A stretch of 64,000 bases of DNA from Lonicera japonica (GCA_021464415.1 CM038471.1:77978414-78042413); one strand, 5' to 3'. Shown: positions 36,989 to 48,787, numbered from the stretch's first letter. Numbers and translations: made by a program. The notes: a model not told the origin generated them from the sequence alone.

Positions 36989-37614
36989 GGGCTCGTTTGG
37001 TTCGAGTTTTGGGAATGGAATGGGCATACTTGATTCCTGGAAAGTTTCTTTCCTGGCATCTAGGATGCCATACCGATGTTTGGTTCAACCGGGAATAGGA
37101 ATGGAATAAAGTATCAATTACAAAAATACCATTCTTTTTATAAGTTGAGAAGACATCACATACTAATTTTTCAAAAGAGACAATTACTATAATAAATTAC
37201 AAAAATTACACATGCCTAGCTAATAACTATCCCACAAAAATTACAATTTTTGTAATTAAAAAAAATTACAACAGGAAAAAAGAAAAGAAAAAAGTTCCAA
37301 ATATTTTTTTTTATCTTTTTTGTGCAGCAGCGTAACTAAAAAAAAATAGTTTCAAACAATATTTTCATACACGAATGGAAAAAGAATTATTTATTTATAA
37401 GGAAGAGTGTTATTTTGGTCCTAACATGAAAAATTAAAAAAGATGCCCATTGGTAATGGTTTATTCCTTATGATTTAAATGGGAGAACTTGGAGGGAAAG
37501 GTTTGTTCCTGAAATTATTTATTCCGGACTCAAAACTTGAACCAAACGCGGGAATCGTTTCGGAATGGAATATAGCATTCCCGGAATGGTTTAAATCTTG
37601 AACCAAACGAGCCA
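36989..37614. mobile_element. Tourist-like (PIF/Harbinger) MITE upstream of NAS copy B
   Basis: 626 bp. Inverted ends GGCTCGTTTGGTTC...GAACCAAACGAGCC with TAA at 36986-36988 and 37615-37617. The interior has repeated ggaatgg words, no ORF. It sits about 280 bp upstream of the NAS start, between the proximal promoter and the conserved upstream block, and is absent from the same place in copies A and C. Confidence 0.88.
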
Positions 37615-37617
37615 TAA

Positions 37618-38869
37618 GTGTAATTAATATATATATTGCTTTGGCAGAAGCTATATTCCGATCCTTTAACAATAGCACTATGCTTTAATGTATATCTTGC
37701 TAAGAGTTGGGATTCGTTGACCGTTTATTAATTAAGGAGGTGCTTAATTAGCTATTCTTTGTACATGATTTATTGAAAACGCGCGTCTTGGTGCAAGTAC
37801 ATGTACGTCCGAGTGTAATGCAAGTGCATGTATAGAAATGTTATGATACTAAGAATATAATATTACTATTCAATTAGTTAAGTACACACATGCACACACA
37901 TATATATCCAAAGAATTAATTTCACAACTAAATATTGGTCTAATATAGAAATCATTGAAGTTTTGCGAATGTGATCTTGGTCGTTCCCTTTTTCCTAAAA
38001 TTTTGGTCTATTAAAAAAAACAATTTTTAATTTTTTTCTAATGAGAAGTACTATTTTTTACTAATTTTAAATGGACAACTTAAAAGGTTAAATAACCTAT
38101 GGAAAAATGTATTGCTCAGTGCGTTAATAAGGTCATTAACGAGGATGATGCATTGCTTTTTCAAATAGATAATTTTATTCTAATTTTAATATTTTTTGAG
38201 AAAAATATACATTTTAACGTAATCAATTGTAAATGATTAAAATTGCAATTTATTTTTATTGTGAAAGTTGACATCTTAATTATCTTCCCAAAAATAAAAA
38301 TATAGGACTATCAATCTAAAACATTTTAAAGACAATTAATTTTAGAGGGACAGGATATAATAATATTTGGAGGCTTGATAAGGGCACCACCACATTTAAT
38401 CCTCACCACAACTTGTATATATTACGATAGTTGTACAACATATTTAAGTTATAGCATATGTAGCGGTGAAAATAAAAGATGGGGGTACTTCTATCAAGGA
38501 TTTGGTTCCTCTCTATTATTCTTCTGTCCAATTCTATTCAATGGGTTATAATTTCAGGGCCAATCCACAAGAATTTTCAATCTAAAAATGGGTGAGATCA
38601 TCGTCTAAAATTTTAATAGTCAAAAATAAGCATATGTATCAAATTTTTACTACACCCACTTCCGGTTTGAATTTCTTAATAAAATTTTTTGGAAATGATC
38701 TACTGATTATATAGATTATCTCCATCAAATATCATAAAAAAAATTCATAAATTTAACACTCGAATTAAACTCTATTATATATATTTAACATGAAATATTA
38801 ATAAAAATGAGCCAAGTCTCCTAGGAACGCGTATAATATTGTTACTTTATTTGGAATAACAAATCTAGC
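37618..38869. other. AT-rich upstream spacer of NAS copy B
   Basis: Non-coding, no recognisable gene or repeat family. Confidence 0.5.
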
Positions 38870-39115
38870 AAAATTAGGCAAATGTTTTGATGCTTTTCAC
38901 ATACACGCTTCCAACTTTTATCGAGATATATATATATATATATGGTGCCACGTCAACAGATCCTAGATGCAGTTCTTGTTCATAGTACCTGAAGAAGTCT
39001 TGAAACGGAGACCAGGGTCTCCCAATTGAGGCACGAGAAGCGCCTTTTCTATTTTTCTCATTCAAATGCTCTAAAACTTGTGCACAACAAACGCATATTA
39101 AAACATTATATATTA
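38870..39115 (-). repeat. Conserved upstream block of NAS copy B
   Basis: Counterpart of the blocks at 34190 and 41595: tgatgcttttcaca, caattgaggcacgagaa, gcgcctttt and cttgtgcacaacaaacgc, in the same order. About 2.2 kb upstream of the copy B start. Contains a short (AT)n run at 38926-38943. Confidence 0.7.
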
Positions 39116-39836
39116 CCCTATAAATGCGCCTTGATAGATGACCTAGTTGTTGAGCGTAAACTTGCATAATTACTTAAAGTTAAAGATTTGATTGTTTGTT
39201 GCAAATATTTTTTTTATGATAAAATAAAAAAAAGATATATATTGTAAAGATAAAATTGAAAAACAATAGTTTGACATAGTTTAAAAACAGTTGAAATTAG
39301 TGTTTGCTTTATCAAGATTGAACTCGTTAGGGTATGCAAATGTAAACTCTATATAAGGTAATTGTAAATCCATCTAAGTATAACTCAGGTAGATTATTGC
39401 CATTTGTGTAATTCACCATTGACATTTTCTTAATAACATTTTACTTAAACTTTTAATATATTAGTATATTTAATATATTTTTACATTATTATCCATATGT
39501 GGCAAGACCAGTTTATACAAGCGTCTAACAGCTTTGTGTGAATCAATTACAATATAATTATCCTCTTTAAATTAATACTTAATAAATTTATACTCTTTTA
39601 AATAATAAAATTATCCGGTCCCGATATCGGAGTAATGTGCTAAATTAATAATCTTTATAAGATAATATTTTAAAATATTTCCTTGTAGCATTTATATATA
39701 GCTAGGTCCCAAATATTCCATAAATTAAAAGATTAGTTAAAAAGTACATAATTATTTGACCATGAGATTTTCTTAAAAGTGCAAAATGATATTCAAATAT
39801 ATTTGAATTTTATATCTAATTGTTTGCAATGTCGAG
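39116..39836. other. Spacer between NAS copies B and C
   Basis: AT-rich, no gene seen. Confidence 0.5.
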
Positions 39837-40263
39837 TTAGTTTGTATGTACTTTCGTAGCAACCTTCTTAGGGTTCACCACGCCATTGTCCTTGAGAATA
39901 TTGTACTCCAAACTAGCTAGCTTGAGGTAGTTCTCGTAGTAAGGGAAGAGGTTGAGATTTGCTAAGGGTTGGGGTATTTTGGTCAAGAAAGTGGCGAATT
40001 CGAGCTCTAGGAGGCTCTTGGCCTGGCTGCACAGGATTATGAGATTCTGGCGCATGGCTTGAGCCTGTGCAGTCAACTCTGCAATGTCTATGTTTGAGGG
40101 GAGGGTACAGAGCTTTACCAAATTGGGTGAAGAGGCTATTGACTTGCCTTGAAGGCCTTAGAGATTCAAGCTTGCGAATGCTTGCATGGATTTTCATTAT
40201 GCGTTCTGTGAGGGTATTGGCGGGAATTAAGGTTTCAAAGTTTGTTTGTTGGAGGGATGCCAT
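39837..40263 (-). pseudogene. NAS copy C: truncated, frameshifted nicotianamine synthase
   Basis: ATG at 40263 opens MASLQQTNFETLIPANTLTE, close to copy B. A one-base insertion near 40120-40130 (accaaattgggtg against accagttcggtg in copy B and accaattgggtg in copy A) shifts the frame. The N-terminal domain resumes through FPYYENYLKLASLEYNIL to VNPKKVA, then homology stops at about 39855. The whole C-terminal SAM-binding half is missing. Cannot make an active enzyme. Confidence 0.93.
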
Positions 40264-40370
40264 TGGTGGACGTTTTGACGTATTAATTACTTGTTTAGGT
40301 ACTAATATATATGTTACGTCTGTGTTGGTTGCTTATGTACGTTGAGTGGTTTATTGAATTATTTATACGG

Positions 40371-40377
40371 AGAAATG
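40371..40377 (-). promoter_or_regulatory. TATA box relic of NAS copy C
   Basis: TATAAAT on the minus strand about 108 bases before the ATG, at the position equivalent to the TATA of copy B. Proximal promoter phrases such as gcagcatggcaatg + ttgtttggtacac are also shared with copies A and B. Confidence 0.55.
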
Positions 40378-40855
40378 CACGAGGGTTTTACAATAATATT
40401 AATTTATCAATATTTTGTTTAGTGATTCACTAGATATTAAAATTAAAAAAATTGCAGCATGGCAATGTTGTTTGGTACACTAAACATGGCTTTTTATGGT
40501 GAATAGAGGCATTGATGCTTGAAAGTTATTAATAAATGAGAATAAATGAATCTGGACAATCATTGAGATTATACCTGATCGAGTTATTCAGAAGTGAATG
40601 ATTTCTTTTCCTTTTATCAATTTATTTGATTAATTATGTGCTTTGACAAATCTATTATTTAACTAGAAAGATTAGAACACTTAAAAGGATGCAATTATAA
40701 AATTATATAGTACCACGTGACTTGTAATTTAAGTGGTAAAAATTAAAAAACTCTCTTGATCTAGAAAGCTCTTTGATTCAATTCCGTTCACCCCCTATTC
40801 CCTGCTCGCCTCTATGTGAATCTGTGTATGTATCGTTGCACATCACAAAAAAATT

Positions 40856-40857
<2 letters not shown>

Positions 40858-40889
<32 letters not shown>
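40858..40889. repeat. (AT)n microsatellite
   Basis: About 16 AT units in the upstream region of NAS copy C. Confidence 0.9.
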
Positions 40890-40892
<3 letters not shown>

Positions 40893-41232
40893 TAATGAAT
40901 TGATTTAATAACACCTGATTGTTTAGATCAATCACTAAAGAATCTTGATTAGAACCAAGAAATCTCAAATTCGAACTCTACCTCCCCCTCTCCCCCTTCC
41001 CTTGGATTGAACACCACCGGGTGACCTGTGATCGCTTGTACTTCAAAAAAAAATAATTAGATAAATTGGTCAAATAATTTAGTAATTACTAATATACTTT
41101 TGTCACGTGACTTTGAAGTTGATCATTTACGTTGATAAAGAGTCACTCTTTCAAATTAATAGTTACATTTACTTTAACACCTTTTAAAAAAAACATTCAT
41201 TTAAAAAAAAATTAATGGTCAATAATATTGTA

Positions 41233-41574
41233 AGACTCTATTTAATAGTAACATAGAAAATAGTAGAAAAACTTTTTATCAAGGAAAAGAAGAAAATGGT
41301 AGAAAAACAACTTATTTCTATGAAATTTTTTGAAAATAAGTTGAGACATATGGCGAGATTAACTCATACATTTGGTTTTTTTCATAATTTTTTTTCTTTG
41401 GAGGTCAGAAAGAAAAAAATTCACAATAAATAAAGAAGAATTGATGATATATACTTATAAAAATGAGTATAAAATAACAAATATCTCAACATATATCTCA
41501 ATTTAATTTTTAACTTTCTACACAAATTAATTATTTTTTGTATTATTTTCTATGTTACTATCTGAATAGAATCT
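41233..41574. mobile_element. Long-TIR MITE (342 bp), possibly Mutator-like
   Basis: Ends are inverted repeats of about 33 bp: agactctattta + atagtaacatagaaaatag on the left and, in reverse complement, agattctattcag + atagtaacatagaaaata on the right. Flanks are taatattgt and aaatattgt, an approximate 9-bp duplication. Long TIRs with about 9-bp duplications are typical of Mutator-like elements. No ORF. Confidence 0.75.
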
Positions 41575-41594
41575 AAATATTGTTACTTTCCTTG

Positions 41595-41870
41595 GAAAAA
41601 GGATTTTAGCAAAATGAAGCATCTTTTTTATGCTTTTCACACGTTTCCTACTTTTGTATGTGAAAAGCATAAAAATAAATAAACACATGGGCGCAAATAC
41701 AAAACTAAATCACCATATCCTAGAAGGGTTCATGTTCACACACGTTCAAGTTTTGAAATGGAGACCAGAACTCTCAATTGAGGCATGAAAACTGCCTTAA
41801 TTATATATTTTCTCAATCAAATGTCCTATATTAGTTTGTGTATAACACACGCATAATAAAACATATAGTA
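41595..41870 (-). repeat. Conserved upstream block of NAS copy C
   Basis: Counterpart of the blocks at 34190 and 38870: tatgcttttcaca, caattgaggcatgaaaa, ctgcctt and tgtgtataacacacgc. It is nearer its gene (1.3 kb) than in copies A and B. Confidence 0.7.
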
Positions 41871-42828
41871 TAATTAACTTATATATTGATGAAAACATCT
41901 TCTATTTTTTTGTTGATAATAAAAAGTTGTCACTTAAGATATTGTTTATACACGAAAGTTTGTATTAGAATCAGACCTCACATATAAATTTAATCAGACT
42001 GAGATGCATGTTCAAATTTCATCAGAAATAAATTAAATTATATTTAGAGTAAGTAGTTTCAAGTCCCTTCAAAATAAGGTTCACTAAGAAAAATTACTCC
42101 AGTTAATTGGTTAAATTGTATCGTAAATTTAAGAAGGCAGCCGTTTGAGTCTTCTTGAACACCGAATCTTACCCATTACTAAATAGAATATTTTGCAAAG
42201 TACATGATAGGTGTTTCAATTATTATTTTAGAGATAGATAATAGGATATTCCATTAAATTAAATTAAATTAAATTTGAATTAAGCTTGAGGACGTGTTTA
42301 ATTTTATTTAATATATTTGACCTTCAAACGAAGATTCTGATTATGTATACAAATGACCAGAAGTACTCCCAAAAATATTGCACAATTTATGGGTTTAACC
42401 TATAGCCCAATCAATTAAAGGGCCATAGACTAGGTCTTGTTAAATATTTTAATTGGGCCTGCAGAAAAGTTGAGAGCCTACCGTAGAAAGTCGGTAGTTA
42501 GAAGAATTGATTAGTGAAGTTATCTATGCTCTCTTCTCTTAAATTAATATTTGAATTTTTATTTTAAAATTAAATTAAGAGTCTTATTTTATTTTTAAAA
42601 CATCATAAATGTAGGAAATCGCACAATAAAAAATAAGTTAGACCATTGAAAATTGACTATTTTTTTTCTTCTTAAAAATCACAAATGTCAAAGTAACTCT
42701 TAATTTGAGAAAAAAAGAGAAATATAATTTTGACCTCATAATAATATTTTTCTCTAAATTAAGTGGTGTCAAATAATGTTAAATATACACATAAATCCAA
42801 AAATTTAGTAATGGAAATTTGTTAACAC
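41871..42828. other. AT-rich spacer
   Basis: No gene or classifiable repeat seen. Confidence 0.5.
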
Positions 42829-44514
42829 TAAGGTGTTGTTTGGTGGCTCTTTCTGAATAACAATTTCTAGTGTGGTTAAAAATTTTGGCTGTTTGTTTTA
42901 CCAATTTTCGATGTGCTTTTTCAAAAAATGTAGACTATGTGAATAGTAAAACTTTAATAAATTTTGTCAGCCTTTTTTTTGCTCAATATCTCTGTAGACT
43001 CCTTTTTCTTTTGTGCAACTTTTCTTCCCCTCAAGGCTTCCATTTACCCAACCACATCCGTCCTTCGAAATAACTTCTCTTCCTATAACTCTGATACCAT
43101 GCTTTTCTCTCTACCACTTCGAGCCATCCCTTCCCACAGCTCCCTACAGACTAGGGCCGAAATCTACGCCGGTACCTACGCTGTATTTTACGGCCAGATT
43201 GCTTAAATTCAAATAAAGCTAAAGCCTCTCTCCCCATCAGCACCAAACATTTCTGCAAGGCACATGGTATTAGTACGAAAAAACCAAAGCTTACGCTACC
43301 AAGGGGGTCGACAATAGCATCCGTGGAGTCAGGGGTGGCTTCTTAATCAATCGCATATAAATCAATTTGACTCCCACCTAAAGGGCATAAATCTCAGCTT
43401 GAAGTAAGAAAAGATATAGTATATGGTGCTTACAAGAAGTAAGAGAAAGCTTCTTCACTTACAAACCCTTTCGTTGAAAGTTGAGAGCACTGGTGAAACT
43501 ATATCTGCGAACAACTTCTCTCCGGCAAAGAAAGCAAAGGTTTGTTCTCCTCCATCCGCCTGCATTTGAAAAATTTTGTTGCAATGTACTGGCTTCATAT
43601 CTTAATGAATTCACTTTCAATTACTTTGTTACACATAAGAGACAAGAAAACATGCCTTAGAGACCGTATGTGCATGTTGACAGTTGAAGTTTTCTTATGC
43701 AGATAAGGTGTTTGATAAAATGCCATAGCTTTTCTTCATAATTTGTACATTGTTGTTCTTCGGCACAACAAGTTTGTCAAGAACTTTAAAACGAGGACCC
43801 ATAGATATAAGCCCTGTTTTGTGTAGAAATGGATTTACTTTCAGTTATTGTTAAGCACCCTTTTGCTCTATTCAGTAATAAGTAATCTCAGGTAAATCAT
43901 AAATATATATCATTTATAATATCTACACTAGCGTAGATGTTTACAAAAAAAATCTTTCCGAGCTCTTGTAATGTTGATAATGGTTGTCTTACATACTCCC
44001 CAGTTTATTCTGCATATTGATCAATTTTTCCCCCTCATATTTTTCTTATTTCCTATATTAAATTATCAATTTTACTTTTATCACACTGTTGGCTTGTAAA
44101 ACTCTTTATGGATTTCTTTTATTATCAATTGGGCATTTCTCTGCTTGGAGCTCGCACTGTATTTAATGATTATTTACTTAATTCTTGTTTTTCTTTTCAA
44201 GAATTATGAGTACGGTGATATGTAATTAAATTATAGAACAACAAGGTTCCATATTTGATCATTTCTTTCTGAGCTCCACTTGTTCTGTTATTCAAGTTTC
44301 TTATTTTGGTGTTCCTCAAGCCCATGGTGACTGCTTTTGTTTGTTGGGGGTTAATACTACTACTGCTATGACAAAATGTAGTCCACTTTGTCAGAAGTGT
44401 GTGTGGTTAAAAAAATCCTACAGTACTTTACCATTGTATTGTTATTATTTGTTTCTCACATCTTCTTACATATTCTACCAATTGTATATAAACTTCACGA
44501 TGGAGGAATTATAG

Positions 44515-45524
44515 ATGAGTAGTCTCATTGTCAGCGAGTCGTTTTGTAATTGGCACTCGTCTCATGAGGAAGCTTTCATACAATTCATCGAGGAAGATTT
44601 CGACACGGGTCGAATGGGGATGAATAATACTTTAAGTGCAAAACAAGTTAATGAAATCTCACGGAAATTGAAAGAACAAACCGGACGGTACTTTGACGCA
44701 GCCCAAATTAGAGCGAAATTTGCTAGAATGAAAGTCAAAATCAATGCTTTTCATAAACTAATTAATAGCACGGGTTTTGGCTGGAGCTCAAAGACGAACA
44801 CCATAACTGCCGACGAGAATGTGTGGTCGACATACCTGAAGGTAAAAACCCAATTCGTAATATACTGCTGGTTTTTTATATTATTATTATTTTCTTAATG
44901 CATGTTGAATGCTTCAATTATTATTTTGTGAGAAAAACAGAATAATAATATTTTCAGACTTTTGGTTTAAGGTTGTGTGCTACACATACTACTATATTAA
45001 TATTACTATTCTTTTGTAGGCAAACCCAAGCGCGAGTGTTTTCAAGAAAAAATGTTTACTTGATTATGAAAAACTGTTCAAATTTTTTAAAAATACAACG
45101 GCAACGGGTGTGTTCGGTCGAGCTTTGAGCCAAAGGGCCACTTTAGTCTAACAAGGAAATGTATGTCGGAGGTGGTCCATTGGATGCGGGGGGTGGTCCT
45201 ACCATGTTTGCAATGGACGCTGCCTACGTTCACGGAAGCGGTGGCAAGAGTCGGTTGTCAAAACAAAGCAGGACCTCCTTAGACGCATTTATGAAAACAA
45301 TGTCGGAGTCATTGCGTGCGAAGATAGCCCACTACTAGGCGAAGGCGACGTCTGCTGAAGAACACACCATGATCGAGTGCATGAGTGTCCTGAAGAATAT
45401 GCCACTTGATGGAGTTCAGTATGGCCTCGCGGCCGAGAGGTTAATATCAGGCAAGGATTGGCGAAGAAACTTCCTCCTCTTAAATCTGGATAGGCAACTT
45501 GAATGGGTGAACGGCCTCAAATGA
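44515..45524 (+). pseudogene. Harbinger ORF1: Myb/SANT-like DNA-binding protein, damaged
   Basis: Exon 1 (44515-44841) encodes a Myb/SANT-like trihelix domain, from WHSSHEEAFIQFIEEDFDTG through QVNEISRKLKEQTGRYF and AQIRAKFARMKVKINAFHKL to STYLK. A GT-AG intron (44842-45019) follows. Exon 2 continues ANPSASVFKKKCLLDYEKLF and meets TAA at 45149-45151. The C-terminal part continues in another frame from 45159 with one internal TAG and ends at 45522-45524. In this superfamily the Myb-like protein binds the element ends and works with the transposase. Confidence 0.85.
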
Positions 45525-46629
45525 CGGGATTCTAAAGTGACCAGTGGAGTATTGTTATGGCTTTCTACTGCCTTCCTTTTCGGCAATGGTAGTCCGCTGT
45601 TTTTGTTTTTTTTTTGTTTATGTGAAACATTTTTTTATGTCTGCTATTACTTTCTAAGTTTACTATTTTTTCACTTTTGTTATAATATCCTTTTATGTTA
45701 TCACTATCGGCACTAATATGCTTCTTTCTTCTAAATCATGTATTAATATATTGCATGTACAAGTCTTATTCTTCGAGAATCTAATTTTTTTTTTTTGGGA
45801 AAAGCATAATTACTTTGATGTTGTGGATGCCTTGGCTATAATGCAAGGTTCAGGGAGCAAGAATCCCCCAACCAGACGAGCTTATTAATAAGCAGCGTAA
45901 GGTATACAAATTTAATTAACTTTTGAAGCATACAAAACTAATTTGGTGTTTTGCTGTCCTCGCGTATTAATTTAGTTAACTGAACGATCGTTAATTATAT
46001 GATAATATTGATGAGTAGACGAGCAATACATTTGTGTGAAAAGTTCAGTAGACTTTTGAAATTTTTTAATAAACTGTTCAAATAAAACTTTAAATTAACG
46101 AAACTTCAAAAAATAAATGTGTTTAAGAATTTGGCAATACATGCTTCGTCCACTCCATACTTTAAATCAGCAGGTACATAAAAAACTTTTTCTATTACAT
46201 AGACAATGTTTTTATGAGGGTCCAACTATAGACTTTTATTACATACTTATTTATAAATTAAACGCTGCCTACATTCGTGCATTCGGTTAAATAAATTGTA
46301 ATTAAATATAGCAGCTCTATATATATATATATTTTTTTATGTCTTCAAAGGGTACACATTAGTACTCGTAATATATACTATAAACTATATAATTCATTAA
46401 CATTTCCTTATACAACAAATTTCGTGCCATATAACAAGCTGTGTTTTATTTATAATTATTTGTTTTTTGTTAGGGCAGTTCTTCACATTTGAAGTGGATT
46501 GTTCGCATTTGTTTATACCGATCACGACTTCGAGTAAGTTTCTTATTAATATGCAATGCCAATTTATTACGATACCACTTTTTTTAAAATTATTTGACAT
46601 GCATTTTTATACAATTTTTTAGAGACCGT

Positions 46630-47875
46630 GTCTACTTCTGCTCCATCAAATTATCAGAGTAGTTTTAGTTCATCTGACAACGATTTGGAACATTTATCAA
46701 TTCTGTTTGCAAACATACTCCAACAAAAAAAAATGTTGCCTTATCAAATATCCGCCTTACTTGGAGCATCATATATGCATTCGATTTTAGAAGCTCCTCC
46801 TGTGTTATGTTATAACTTATTCCGAATGTACCCACCGACGTTTAGAGCCTTGTGTGGGTTACTTAGGACGAATGGATACATTGACGAGAAAAAAATTGAT
46901 TTGTCTCACTAGAAGAGTCGGTAGGGATATTTTTATACATATTGGGGCATAGAAATACACACTGAGGTGCGCCGAAAATTGCATATAATCCACATTTTGA
47001 TCCTTGGTTTAAGGTAAACAATTTTTACACTTAAAGCTTATTTATTATACCATGCAACCCATAAAACGTTTTAGTAAACAACAAAACATATTTGTAGAAT
47101 GCTATTGGCGCAATTGATGGGACGCTAGTTGATGCATGGGCACCTAAAGAAGGTTACAACGCGTGTCGTTCATGTAAGGGAAATATTGCACAAAATGTCA
47201 TGGCATTATGTTCATTTGACATGATGTTTACATTCGTGTATTCTGGTTGGGAAAGAAGTGCTAATGATTCCTGTGTTTTGTTAAATGCACTGCAAACGGG
47301 ATTATTTCTAATACCACCTCAAGGTATTTTACCAAGATTCCATAAACTAATTAATGTCACTAATAATGTACATATGATACCATACTGTACCTGAAGACAA
47401 TATTTTTTTTTTATTAGATAAATATTACTTGGTGGATTGCGGCTATTCAAATATGCCCAACTTTTTAGCACCATATCGAGGACAAAGGTATCACTTGCAA
47501 GAATTTCGGGGCAATAATAATGGGCCAACAGGTCCGAAGGAGTTATTTAATATAAGGCATTTTTTTTTAAGAAATATTATTGAAAAGACGTTTGGAGTGT
47601 TGAAAGTAAGGTTTCCAATATTAAAGCTTATGACGAATTTTAAACAAACAAGGCAAGCTATGATGGTGACTGCTTGTTGTGCTGTGCATAACTTCATTCG
47701 AATGCATAGTGGAGACGATAAAATATTTAGTGAATATACTACTGAGAATTTTACGCCTGTAGTGAACCCGAAAATTCCAGAAGTTTTGGATATGTCGCAG
47801 ACTCAACTCGATATAATGTCTGAATATAGAGATGTAATTGCTATTGCAATGTGGAATGATTACATCACAGCCTAG
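46630..47875 (+). pseudogene. Harbinger transposase (DDE_4 / HARBI1 type), damaged
   Basis: 46630-46909 encodes the N-terminal part (LFRMYPPTFRALCGLLRTNG). It is followed by a stop and loss of part of the helix-turn-helix region; only PKIAYNPHFDPWFK is recognisable at about 46970-47013. After an intron, the catalytic part reads from about 47098 to 47323 (AIGAIDGTLVDAW, first Asp; SANDSCVL, second Asp). A second intron follows, then 47418-47872 (KYYLVDCGYSNMPNFLAPYR and IEKTFGVLKVRFPIL with the catalytic Glu, CCAVHNFIR). There is no good ATG in the first piece. The catalytic domain itself is well kept. Confidence 0.9.
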
Positions 47876-48013
47876 ATTTTTTAAATGTAAAATAAGTTCA
47901 CCTTCTTCGCTAAATCCTATCTACATTTCCTATATTTATTTAAGTATAATTTATGCTCATCTTAATAGTAATTTATGATGTAATTATTTTATATTTATTT
48001 TTTTCTAGACACC

Positions 48014-48292
48014 ATGGATGAAATGCGGGGACCGCGGTGTGCATGTGGAGCTGGTGAAATGCGGGTATATCAAGCGTGCACTGATCGAAACTACGGTTGT
48101 TACTTTTATCGGTGTCCACTATGGAGGACCTATAGACATTCATTTATATGGATGGACGAATACGATGGTATAATTGAAGTCCGAAATCATCGAAGTTGGG
48201 CACTATGTGTATGTTGCGGATGTAATCTTATCTTGCCGGTAATAATTGTAATTATTATCGCTATGGTCATACTTAATTCTAGTGATGACTAA
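48014..48292 (+). CDS. Small GRF-type zinc-finger protein with C-terminal membrane segment, inside the Harbinger element
   Basis: Intact 92-codon ORF (MDEMRGPRCACGAGEMRVYQ...). The CxCG start, the aromatic FYRCP and SFIWMDEYD match the GRF zinc-finger pattern (CxCG...FxxCP...FxWxD). The fourth ligand, normally Cys before FxW, seems to be His or missing. Residues ~62-85 (ALCVCCGCNLILPVIIVIII) form a hydrophobic tail anchor, followed by a short acidic end. It begins about 140 bases after the transposase stop, same strand, and before the 3' TIR. Host GRF fingers bind nucleic acid in DNA-repair and topology proteins; here the role is unknown. It could be an element-encoded accessory protein or a captured host fragment. 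Confidence 0.65.
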   Translation: MDEMRGPRCACGAGEMRVYQACTDRNYGCYFYRCPLWRTYRHSFIWMDEYDGIIEVRNHRSWALCVCCGCNLILPVIIVIIIAMVILNSSDD

Positions 48293-48787
48293 AATACGTA
48301 TAACTTTTCATCCTAAGCTTTTTATATATGTTTTTATTTTTTTTGAAATTTTTGACGTCCGCAGGTGTTTATGATGTTGAACTCAGAATTATATTAAAAA
48401 AGTAACTGAACCTTCTAATATACACGAATATATTACGTGTAATTAAATAAAACACCTCCACTTATTTCCCAGCTTTGAAAGGAAAATTCGCAAGCCCAAA
48501 AAAATAGACGTTGACAGAGATCCTAGCATCACTCCAAGTCTCAATGAATTTTGCTGCCTTCATTGATGCCACTGTTTAAACCTTTTCTAACTTATTCAAA
48601 TTAGTCAAAAAGCAACTTGTTGATGTGACCTCTCCCAACTGAGAATATAAACAGGAGAACAACAGATAATTTGGCATTTTGAAAAAGTAGTCCTACCAAA
48701 TAACAATTTTTTAAAAACCTTTTTCTGCCACGCAACTCAATTTTTTAAAAAAAATTTGATCTGAAATAACCACCAAACAGCACCTAG

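Larger units (their letters stand above)
42832..48784 (+). mobile_element. PIF/Harbinger DNA transposon, near full length (5953 bp)
   Basis: Imperfect inverted ends: GGTGTTGTTTGGTGGCTCTT on the left and, reverse complemented, GGTGCTGTTTGGTGGTTATT on the right. Flanking trinucleotides are TAA (42829-42831) and TAG (48785-48787), a decayed 3-bp duplication. It contains, all on the plus strand, a Myb/SANT-like ORF1 (44515-45524), a DDE_4/HARBI1-type transposase (46630-47875) and an extra GRF-type zinc-finger ORF (48014-48292). 42860-44510 inside the left end is non-coding as far as I can see. ORF1 and the transposase are damaged, so it cannot move on its own. Confidence 0.88.

Noticed and set aside
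42870..43216. Overlapping short ORFs near the left end of the Harbinger element
   Set aside because: Low-complexity Phe/Leu/Ser-rich translations, no domain, no conserved motif; treated as non-coding.
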